A stretch of 5,085 nt of DNA from an uncultured Eubacteriales bacterium (lineage in GTDB: Bacteria; Bacillota; Clostridia; Oscillospirales; CAG-272): NCBI GenBank assembly GCA_905201895.1, contig CAJKPX010000099.1:1-5085 (forward strand), written 5' to 3'. Within the stretch, counting starts at the first letter, position 1. Every line of letters begins with the position of its first letter. This document shows positions 1-5,037 of the stretch, one piece after another. Position numbers and translations under genes: made by a program. Under the pieces are notes generated by a model. It worked only from the letters and a program-made list of their open reading frames with translations, was not told the origin of the DNA and made no database searches.

Positions 1-46
1 GGGAGAGGCGCTTTTTTCAAAAAGCGCCTCTCCCCTCCCCTGCAAA
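1..46 (-). repeat. Dispersed long palindrome, copy A (truncated by window start), 3' of the Fur-family gene
   Basis: Bases 1-16 (GGGAGAGGCGCTTTTT) pair perfectly with 19-34, with a two-base apex at 17-18. Read on the minus strand, the direction of the adjacent Fur-family gene, the element runs TTTGCAGGGGAGGGGAGAG (46 to 28), then the GCG-CTTTTT arm, a GA apex and the return arm. It begins about 18 bases after that gene's stop codon. Copy B at 5038-5085 has the same parts in the same order and the same orientation relative to its upstream gene. The outer left arm expected from the symmetry is missing because the window begins here. It could act as a transcript-end hairpin for the Fur-family gene, but there is no U-tract after the stem within the window, so intrinsic termination is only inferred. 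Confidence 0.85.
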
Positions 47-63
47 CAAATACCTCTCTCCCC

Positions 64-441
64 TTACCCACGGCGGCGCGGCGCGCGGCGGCATTCGGGG
101 CAAACGTAGTGGACGGGGAGCTCATAGTCCTCAATTTCGGTGCCGAGAGCCGACTCAATGGAGTCAGCGAGCGCGGGCAAACGGATATCGGAGATTTTAC
201 CGCACTTATCGCAGAGCAGATGATCGTGCGGCTCCATGATCTTGTCGAAGCAATCGGCAACGCCGTCGATGTGGATGCGCTTGACCAGACCTGCCTCGTT
301 CATGGCATTGAGGTTGTTGTAAATCGTTGCCATTGCGATGCTGGGCATTTTCAGCTTGGCGAGGAAGAAAACCTCATCGGCGGTGAGATGGCGGTCGGAT
401 TGCTTGAGGATCGAAAGGATCAATTCACGTTGTTTTGTCAT
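64..441 (-). CDS. perR: Fur-family metalloregulator, PerR-like peroxide-stress repressor
   Basis: A 125-residue cytoplasmic DNA-binding repressor of the Fur family. Residues 1-60 form the winged helix, with the recognition stretch MATIYNNL at 37-44 followed by NEAGLVKRI. The C-terminal dimerisation and metal domain has two CxxC pairs (C77/C80 and C114/C117), the usual structural zinc site. The regulatory site aligns with B. subtilis PerR H37, D85, H91, H93 and D104 as H18, D66, H72, H74 and D85. The last ligand is Asp, as in PerR, where iron-loaded protein is inactivated by peroxide through His oxidation; Fur usually has Glu there. The N-terminus is about 19 residues shorter than B. subtilis PerR. 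The start at 441 is chosen because GAGG (451-448) sits six bases upstream and the promoter and operator lie just beyond. An upstream in-frame ATG at 495 would put the -10 box inside the gene. Membership of the Fur family is near certain. The PerR assignment is inferred from the ligands; Zur or Fur remain possible. Confidence 0.9.
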   Translation of the reverse strand: MTKQRELILSILKQSDRHLTADEVFFLAKLKMPSIAMATIYNNLNAMNEAGLVKRIHIDGVADCFDKIMEPHDHLLCDKCGKISDIRLPALADSIESALGTEIEDYELPVHYVCPECRRAPRRRG

Positions 442-464
442 AATCAGCCTCACAAAATTGAAAA

Positions 465-479
465 TAGGAATAATTCTAA
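465..479 (-). promoter_or_regulatory. PerR/Fur-box-like operator over the predicted transcription start
   Basis: The plus strand reads TAGGAATAATTCTAA, an inverted repeat around a central base with a perfect GAAT-A-ATTC core (468-476). The minus-strand reading TTAGAATTATTCCTA matches the per-box consensus TTATAATNATTATAA at 11 of 14 defined positions. It lies just downstream of the -10 box of the PerR-like gene, where a bound repressor would block initiation, so negative autoregulation is the simplest reading. Confidence 0.6.
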
Positions 480-483
480 TTCT

Positions 484-512
484 ATTATATAGCAATAAAT
501 GGGATTTGTCAA
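484..512 (-). promoter_or_regulatory. Consensus sigma-A promoter of the PerR-like gene
   Basis: On the minus strand TTGACA (512-507) is followed after exactly 17 bases by TATAAT (489-484), a perfect match to the housekeeping consensus at ideal spacing. Transcription should start near 477, giving a leader of about 35 bases before the ATG at 441. Confidence 0.85.
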
Positions 513-704
513 GCGCTTTTGTATGCTTTTTCGGAATTATTTGTCAAAAAGGAACCGTTTTTAGGCGGCGGATGCTTCTCTGCTGCTTGACTGCGCTGAA
601 TCTTTCAAGGGGGGACCCTGCCGAGAATTTACAAAATTACGCTTTTTTGTCGCCTCAAAATGTGATAAAATAAAAAAAGGATATTACGAAAGGAGACGGA
701 CGCG
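496..704. other. Divergent intergenic region between the PerR-like gene and the phosphopantetheinyl transferase
   Basis: No coding region is supported here. The left edge carries the -35 of the PerR-like gene. The 9-mer ATTTGTCAA occurs twice, at 504-512 (containing that -35) and at 539-547. Toward the right, a TG-type weak -10 candidate (TGTGATAAA, 661-669) precedes the transferase, but no convincing -35 is found 16-18 bases upstream of it. The ribosome binding site of the transferase is AGGAG at 691-695. I see no riboswitch, tRNA or other structured RNA in this stretch. Confidence 0.5.
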
Positions 705-1373
705 ATGATTGAGATTTACGGCGTGCGCATGTCGATGCTGCCCAGTCACCACGTGATGAGTGAATGCTTGCCGACCGAGCTTTACGAGACCTGGCGCATG
801 CGTCACCGAGGCATGCGCAGCGAGAACACGTCGAAAAGCAGCCTGGCAGGGCTTTATCTGCTCCGGCATTGCATGCAGGAAATCGAGCTGTGCTATGACG
901 AGGACGGCAGACCCTACTCCGTGGGGAGCACGGTTGATTTCAGTATCACGCACACAAATGATCTGACTCTGCTCGCGCTCGACCGAGGCGGCGAGGGGCG
1001 CTCTCCACGCGTGGGACTGGACGCCGAGGATTTGTCGCGTCTTGCGAGTATGCGTATCTGTCCGATCGCAGAGCGTTGGTTCTCGCCCAAGGAATACGCA
1101 GCCTTTCTCGCGGAGCCAACCGATGACGTCTTTTTGCAGATTTGGACCCGAAAGGAGGCGCTCGTCAAGTGGGCGGGAAGCGGCATGCGAGGTCTGCGTC
1201 ATGCTGATACGGTGCGCGCAGGAGAACGCTACGGTGTTAAATTTACGGAATATCGCATCGACAACATGCTTGTCGCACTCTGTTCGGCAGCAGATGCCGA
1301 GTCCCCACATGACGTTCAGTTGCTGTCGGTCTCCGATCTGACGGCGCTCGGGCTCCCCGAGGTTGAGGGGTGA
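705..1373 (+). CDS. 4'-phosphopantetheinyl transferase, Sfp type
   Basis: A 222-residue cytoplasmic enzyme that moves the 4'-phosphopantetheine arm of coenzyme A onto a conserved Ser of a carrier protein (fatty-acid, polyketide or nonribosomal-peptide type). Family motifs appear in order: DFSITHTND (78-86); GLDAED (104-109), with Mg-binding D106 and E108; WFSPKEY (125-131); and IWTRKEALVKWAGSGM (146-161), with E151 and K155 of the WxxKEAxxK signature. The length matches single-domain Sfp proteins (about 220-230 residues), which are two-lobed, rather than the shorter AcpS. AGGAG (691-695) lies nine bases before the ATG, supporting this start over ATG codons 9 and 11. No carrier protein, synthase or synthetase lies in the window, so its partner is unknown. 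Its last 58 bases overlap the 3' end of the opposing AraC-family gene. Family assignment is secure; whether it serves primary or secondary metabolism is open. Confidence 0.93.
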   Translation: MIEIYGVRMSMLPSHHVMSECLPTELYETWRMRHRGMRSENTSKSSLAGLYLLRHCMQEIELCYDEDGRPYSVGSTVDFSITHTNDLTLLALDRGGEGRSPRVGLDAEDLSRLASMRICPIAERWFSPKEYAAFLAEPTDDVFLQIWTRKEALVKWAGSGMRGLRHADTVRAGERYGVKFTEYRIDNMLVALCSAADAESPHDVQLLSVSDLTALGLPEVEG

Positions 1374-2152
1374 GAGGCGGTTGCATTACCGAGCCTTTGA
1401 CGTCGGTAGGCGAGAGGCGAGCAGCCAACCTGCTTTTTGAAGGCGTTTGAAAAATAGTAGGCGTTGTGATAACCGCAGGAGGCGGCGATCTCGTTGATGC
1501 GCGTGTCGCTCTCAAGGAGCAGATATTTGGCTCGTTGCATGCGCAGACCGATCAGAAAATCCGAGAGTGTGCAGTCCATCTGTCGCTTGAATTTTCCGAG
1601 CAGACCGATGCGCGAGATGTGGAGCTCCTCGGCGAGTGCCTCCACGCGGATCGGCTCGGCAAGATGCGCGGTCATGTAGCGGATGACGTAAGCAACGTCG
1701 CGATCCTGTCTCCCCGATGCGTTGCTCTCCCTCTGCTCGTGAATCGCATGCTCCCAAAGCATCTGGCAGAGGGTGCAGAGCGTTGCTTCCTTGGCAACGG
1801 CAGGCGGAAGTGCGTTGGCGGCATCAAGTGTCTCTCCAAGCGCGCGAGCATGTGTGTGCGGCAGGATGAGCTTGCCTGCGCGCGGGAGGGGGAGCGGCAG
1901 ATCGTCCGCTGCAACAAAGCCGAATTGATGAAAGGAAATGGGCGAGGTCACCTCTCTCTCAAAGTGCAGATTTTGAGGGAAAAAGGCGATCTCGTCCTTT
2001 TCAATTTGAAAGGTTTGCTCTCCAAAGCGGCAGGAAAAAGCCCCCTCTGTGATCAGGAGCACCATGTGCCAGGGGCGCGACCCCGCAGGCATTTCAAACG
2101 CCTTCCGTTCCGAAAAATGGTTGTAAAACACGAGTCTGATACTGTTATTCAT
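1316..2152 (-). CDS. AraC-family transcriptional regulator with N-terminal cupin-like sensor domain
   Basis: A 278-residue regulator. Residues about 1-100 resemble the AraC ligand-binding cupin domain: a beta-rich stretch HMVLLITEGAFSCRFGEQ at 29-46, then EKDEIAFFPQNLHFE at 51-65. Residues about 150-253 hold the paired helix-turn-helix domain. The first helix-turn-helix is near 168-190 (IRVEALAEELHIS...LLGKFKRQ), the second near 217-240, and the family signature runs from IAASCGYHNAYYFSNAFKKQ (222-241) to GCSPLAYRRQR (243-253). This arrangement is typical of regulators of sugar or small-metabolite catabolism that act as activators when ligand-bound. GGAG (2163-2160) lies seven bases before the ATG. 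The 25-residue tail after R253 is Ser/Thr-rich, lies outside the conserved domain, and is partly encoded opposite the transferase gene. The gene is divergent from the FAD oxidoreductase/MBL hydrolase operon, which is its most likely target. The effector is unknown. Confidence 0.92.
   Translation of the reverse strand: MNNSIRLVFYNHFSERKAFEMPAGSRPWHMVLLITEGAFSCRFGEQTFQIEKDEIAFFPQNLHFEREVTSPISFHQFGFVAADDLPLPLPRAGKLILPHTHARALGETLDAANALPPAVAKEATLCTLCQMLWEHAIHEQRESNASGRQDRDVAYVIRYMTAHLAEPIRVEALAEELHISRIGLLGKFKRQMDCTLSDFLIGLRMQRAKYLLLESDTRINEIAASCGYHNAYYFSNAFKKQVGCSPLAYRRQRLGNATASHPSTSGSPSAVRSETDSN
1347..1361. other. Perfect small hairpin inside the convergent gene overlap
   Basis: CTCGGG (1347-1352) pairs with CCCGAG (1356-1361) around a three-base loop. 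It sits in the 58-base stretch coding for both the transferase C-terminus and the AraC-family C-terminus. No T-run follows on either strand, so it is at best a weak bidirectional pause or terminator. It may also be a chance product of GC-rich coding sequence. Confidence 0.35.
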
Positions 2153-2232
2153 GCGGGAGCTCCTTTTTTTCGTTTTTTTGAACCGAGATCATACGCTTGC
2201 CGACGGGCTGTTCACCATTTTTTGCTATGCCT

Positions 2233-2260
2233 TAACAATTTTATATTTTTATTATAACAA
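2233..2260 (+). repeat. TAACAA direct repeat, candidate AraC-type operator
   Basis: TAACAA occurs at 2233-2238 and 2255-2260, a period of 22 bases or about two helical turns, similar to the direct-repeat half-site spacing used by AraC-family dimers. The copies lie just upstream of the predicted -35 of the rightward operon, and one overlaps the -10 of the AraC-family gene. The match is only six bases in an AT-rich region, so chance is possible. Confidence 0.3.
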
Positions 2261-2279
2261 ATCCTATTGCGATTGTCAA
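2251..2279 (-). promoter_or_regulatory. Consensus promoter of the AraC-family gene
   Basis: On the minus strand TTGACA (2279-2274) and TATAAT (2256-2251) are separated by exactly 17 bases, a perfect housekeeping consensus. The start should fall near 2244, giving a leader of about 90 bases ending in an A-rich stretch and the GGAG ribosome binding site. The -10 overlaps one copy of a TAACAA repeat (2255-2260), compatible with autoregulation. Confidence 0.8.
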
Positions 2280-2295
2280 ACAAAAGATATAAAAT
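2267..2295 (+). promoter_or_regulatory. Probable promoter of the FAD oxidoreductase/MBL hydrolase operon
   Basis: TTGCGA (2267-2272) and TAAAAT (2290-2295) are 17 bases apart, matching the consensus at 4 of 6 and 5 of 6 positions. The weak -35 fits a promoter that needs an activator. An alternative pair is TTGTCA (2273-2278) and GATAAA (2296-2301), also 17 bases apart. Either way the -35 abuts or overlaps that of the divergent AraC-family gene. Confidence 0.5.
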
Positions 2296-2298
2296 GAT

Positions 2299-2328
2299 AA
2301 AAAGACGTAAAAGGACGTAAAAGGGCGT
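2299..2328 (+). repeat. Three tandem 10-base repeats (AAAARGRCGT)
   Basis: AAAAAGACGT (2299-2308), AAAAGGACGT (2309-2318) and AAAAGGGCGT (2319-2328) are exact 10-base periods that differ stepwise by single A-to-G changes. They start at the predicted transcription start of the rightward operon and end before its ribosome binding site. The one-helical-turn period puts all copies on the same DNA face, suggesting a protein-binding array. Replication slippage without function is the alternative. Confidence 0.6.
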
Positions 2329-2348
2329 TGCCCCGAGGGGCGGCGCGC

Positions 2349-2354
2349 AGGAGG
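2349..2354 (+). promoter_or_regulatory. Ribosome binding site deciding the FAD oxidoreductase start
   Basis: AGGAGG lies six bases before the ATG at 2361. This excludes the in-frame TTG at 2328, which would translate through the Shine-Dalgarno site. A small GCCC...GGGC hairpin (2330-2341) lies just upstream. Confidence 0.85.
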
Positions 2355-2360
2355 TATTTT

Positions 2361-4157
2361 ATGAATCCAAATCTTATGCATTGTGAAAAGGAGACCGAGC
2401 TTTGCATCGTTGGCGGTGGACTTTCGGGCTCGTTTGCGGCTCTGGCGGCGGCTCGTCGCGGCACGCGGGTGATCCTGATTCAAGATCGCCCCATGCTCGG
2501 CGGCAACGCATCGTCCGAGATTCGCATGTGGGTGCGCGGTGCGAAGGGGACCTATGATCGCGAAACGGGTCTGATCTCCGAGCTGGAGGAGCGAAATATT
2601 CACGGCAATCCCACGCTGGTGCACTCACTTTTCGACGCCACGCTCTACGGTATGCTTGCCGAGAACCCCAATATCACGCTTCTGCTCAACACCTCCTGCG
2701 TGGATGCCGAGGTGGAGAAAAACCGCATCCTTGCGGTGCGTGCGTGGCAAAGCACCACCTACACCTGGTTTACGGTGCGTGCCAAAATTTTTGCCGATTG
2801 CTCGGGTGACAGCATCCTCGCACCGCTCTGCGGTGCCGAGTACCGCCGCGGCAGAGAAGGGAAGACTGAGTACGGCGAGCAGATTGCCCCCGATGTGGCG
2901 GATTCCTGCACAATGGGCATGTCGATCATTCTTGCCGCACGCGAGACCGATCATCCCGTGCCTTTCACGCCGCCCTCCTTTGCCGCAAAATTTCCAACCG
3001 ACGCCTCCTTCAGCGGAGACGAGGGGGAGAGCGTGCACGCGCAGCTGCGAGATCATATCATCGGCACGAGCAAGGCAAACCTGTGGTGGGTTGAGCTTGG
3101 CGGAAACTGCGATTCGATCCATGACGCCGACCGTCTGCGCGACCGCTTGCTTGCCAATATCTACGGCGTTTGGGATCACATCAAGAACTGCGGGGACCAC
3201 GGCATGGAGAATTGGGACCTCGAATGGGTCGGCTTTCTCCCGGGCAAGCGTGAATCACGGCGCTACGTGGGTGACGTGGTTGTCACCGAGCACGACGTGA
3301 TCTCGGGCGGTCATTTTGAGGACGAGGTTGCTTACGGCGGCTGGCCGATGGACGATCACAACCCCTATGGAATGGAAAAAAATCCCCACAGCAACACCGC
3401 ATCAATCATGATCCCCGTTACCGAGATTTATGGGCTGCCGTACCGTGCACTCTATTCTCGCAACGTGGAAAATCTGATGTTTGCGGGGCGCAATATCAGC
3501 GTCACGCATGCCGCGCTTTCCTCCACGCGCGTGATGGGAACCTGCGCGCTGCTTGGTCAGGCAATGGGAACGGGGGCGGCGATCGCGTTGGCACACGGCA
3601 CCACGCCGCGCGGTGTTTACGAGCACCATCTCCGAGAGCTGCAGAGTGCGGTGCAGGAGGACGGTATCTTTCTGCCGCATATTCCGCGAGAGGTCTCGGC
3701 GCTCACGCGCTTGGCAACGCTTAATATCAGCGATGCTGAACGTGACACTCTTTGGAACGGCATCGAGCGTCCGCGTAGCGGCACCGACGAGAACGGCATT
3801 CGCCGGCAGGTTGGGGAGAGCTTGGTCTTTACATTTGACCGTCCCGAGCAGCTTGGCAGCCTGCGCCTCCGCTTCGACCCCGACTACTCGCGCATGTCAA
3901 TCTCGGACAACAAAAAAATGCGCGTGTTCGCCATGAAGCTGCACACGGGCAAGGATTTCAGACCCGTGCGCGTGGCAAGCACGATCGCGCGCGGCTTCGC
4001 GGTCTATGCCGACGGGGTTGAGATTTTCCGCGAGGAGAACAACTATCTCTCGCTCGTGAAAATCCCGCTGAACTGCAGAGCACGCGAGCTTCGCGTGGAG
4101 TGGCTCTCGACCAACGGAGCGCCCGACGTGCATCTCTTTGCTGCCGATTTCATTTGA
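2361..4157 (+). CDS. FAD-dependent oxidoreductase, FAD_oxidored (PF12831)-type
   Basis: A 598-residue flavoprotein with no signal peptide, so cytoplasmic. The N-terminal Rossmann fold shows ELCIVGGGLSGSFAALAAA from residue 13, with the GxGxxG dinucleotide motif at G18-G20-G23. It is followed by the family block PMLGGNASSEIRMWV (44-58). A second family segment, ADCSGDSILAPLCGAEYRRG, starts at residue 145. The closing FAD-contact block is ENLMFAGRNISVTHAALSST from residue 370, followed by RVMGTCALLGQAMGTGAAIA. Residues about 485-598 look like a separate beta-rich domain (ESLVFTFDRPEQLGSLRLRF...). The acceptor and substrate are unknown for most of the family, and many members sit in carbohydrate-related loci. 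It is the first gene of an operon: the MBL hydrolase starts 22 bases after its stop, and the AraC-family gene is divergent. FAD binding and family are confident; an oxidised sugar or similar metabolite as substrate is inference from context only. Confidence 0.9.
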   Translation: MNPNLMHCEKETELCIVGGGLSGSFAALAAARRGTRVILIQDRPMLGGNASSEIRMWVRGAKGTYDRETGLISELEERNIHGNPTLVHSLFDATLYGMLAENPNITLLLNTSCVDAEVEKNRILAVRAWQSTTYTWFTVRAKIFADCSGDSILAPLCGAEYRRGREGKTEYGEQIAPDVADSCTMGMSIILAARETDHPVPFTPPSFAAKFPTDASFSGDEGESVHAQLRDHIIGTSKANLWWVELGGNCDSIHDADRLRDRLLANIYGVWDHIKNCGDHGMENWDLEWVGFLPGKRESRRYVGDVVVTEHDVISGGHFEDEVAYGGWPMDDHNPYGMEKNPHSNTASIMIPVTEIYGLPYRALYSRNVENLMFAGRNISVTHAALSSTRVMGTCALLGQAMGTGAAIALAHGTTPRGVYEHHLRELQSAVQEDGIFLPHIPREVSALTRLATLNISDAERDTLWNGIERPRSGTDENGIRRQVGESLVFTFDRPEQLGSLRLRFDPDYSRMSISDNKKMRVFAMKLHTGKDFRPVRVASTIARGFAVYADGVEIFREENNYLSLVKIPLNCRARELRVEWLSTNGAPDVHLFAADFI

Positions 4158-4179
4158 TGATACGGAGTGGAATATCGCT

Positions 4180-5025
4180 ATGAATCTGATCTATTACGGA
4201 ACCGCCGCAGGTGCGGGAATTCCCGAAATTTTTTGCTCCTGTCGCGTTTGCGAGCAGGCGCGGCGCGAGCGTGGGAAAAATATCCGCACGCGCTCGCAGG
4301 CAGTGCTCGACAGCTGCATTTCGATCGACTATCCCGTTGACACCTTTTTGCACACGCTTCACGGGGGCTTGGACATGCGCCGCATCAAGCACGTCCTGGT
4401 CACGCACAATCACCACGATCATTTTCTGCCTGCCGACGTGTTGAGCCGTCCGCAGGGAGTGGACGGAACACTGCATTTTTATTTGAGTGAGAGGTCGGGT
4501 CGCAGCTTCCGTGCGTCTGTGGAGACTACCGAGGAGGCATATCGCAGCGGCAAACGCATCCGCACGAGTGATTTTCGCGTGGAGGTGCACACGCTGCGCA
4601 TGTTTGAGCCGATCGAAATTCTCGACTACACCGTGATCCCTCTGCATGCGCGCCATGCCGAGGAGACCGAAGCACTCAATTTTGTGATCCAAAAGGGCGG
4701 CAAAAGCATCCTTTGGGCACATGACACGGGGCTGTTCCACACCGACACGCTCACCTATCTGCGCGAGAGCGGAATTCGCTTTGATTTCGTTTCGCTCGAC
4801 TGCACCCTGGGGCGCGGGGAGCAGATCACAAGGTCGCACATGGACCTCGATTGGTGCGTCCAAACGGCAGGGGTCCTGCGCGAGCAGGGAAATGCCGACG
4901 CCGACACCGCCTTTGTGCTCTCGCATATCGGGCACCTTGTCGAGCGTACTCACGGTGAGCTCACCGCCGAAGCCGCTCCCTTCGGATTCTCTGTTGCCTA
5001 CGACGGCATGCACGTGGAGATTTGA
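4180..5025 (+). CDS. PhnP-like metallo-beta-lactamase-fold hydrolase
   Basis: A 281-residue cytoplasmic metallohydrolase of the Lactamase_B_2 type. It follows the layout of E. coli PhnP (phosphoribosyl cyclic phosphodiesterase) along its length. The N-terminal GTAAGAGIP (7-15) is followed by the CxCxxC zinc-binding cysteines C19, C21 and C24. THNHHDH (75-81) supplies H76, H78, D80 and H81. H156 or H159 is the next metal His, and D182 (WAHDTG) is the bridging Asp. DCTLG (207-211) and RSHMDL (218-223) follow, the latter with H220 aligning to the catalytic H200 of PhnP. SHIGH (248-252) gives H249 as metal ligand and H252 as fourth ligand of the structural zinc. The end, FGFSVAYDGMHVEI, closely resembles that of PhnP. 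The start at 4180 follows ACGGAGTGG (4162-4170). An in-frame TTG at 4138 would overlap the preceding gene and lacks a clear ribosome binding site. No other phosphonate-degradation gene is present, so the natural substrate may not be a phosphoribosyl cyclic phosphate. Its linkage to the FAD oxidoreductase suggests consecutive steps on one substrate. Confidence 0.9.
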   Translation: MNLIYYGTAAGAGIPEIFCSCRVCEQARRERGKNIRTRSQAVLDSCISIDYPVDTFLHTLHGGLDMRRIKHVLVTHNHHDHFLPADVLSRPQGVDGTLHFYLSERSGRSFRASVETTEEAYRSGKRIRTSDFRVEVHTLRMFEPIEILDYTVIPLHARHAEETEALNFVIQKGGKSILWAHDTGLFHTDTLTYLRESGIRFDFVSLDCTLGRGEQITRSHMDLDWCVQTAGVLREQGNADADTAFVLSHIGHLVERTHGELTAEAAPFGFSVAYDGMHVEI

Positions 5026-5037
5026 GGGGAATGGGTG

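Noticed and set aside
442..495. N-terminal extension of the PerR-like protein starting at the ATG at 495
   Set aside because: The extra residues would be encoded by the -10 box and operator, and they do not resemble a Fur-family N-terminus. The ATG at 441 has a proper GAGG site.
548..660. Possible riboswitch or small RNA upstream of the phosphopantetheinyl transferase
   Set aside because: No extended stems or known aptamer signatures were found; only weak local pairings are visible.
684..1310. 208-codon minus-strand open frame opposite the phosphopantetheinyl transferase
   Set aside because: It has no motifs, and its reverse complement encodes all transferase signature blocks.
1466..2257. 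263-codon plus-strand open frame opposite the AraC-family gene
   Set aside because: It shows no recognisable domain and is explained as a shadow frame of a GC-rich gene whose minus-strand product matches AraC along its length.
2299..2328. Minimal CRISPR-like array
   Set aside because: The repeats are only 10 bases long with no spacers, so this is a short tandem repeat.
2328..2360. TTG start giving the FAD oxidoreductase 11 extra residues
   Set aside because: It would translate the AGGAGG site at 2349-2354. The ATG at 2361 is ideally spaced from it.
4138..4179. TTG start giving the MBL hydrolase 14 extra residues
   Set aside because: It overlaps the upstream gene and lacks a good ribosome binding site, and the PhnP-like strand begins right after the ATG at 4180.
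4150..5013. 287-codon minus-strand open frame opposite the MBL hydrolase
   Set aside because: It has no family motifs, while the plus strand carries every PhnP-type metal ligand. It is a codon-bias shadow.
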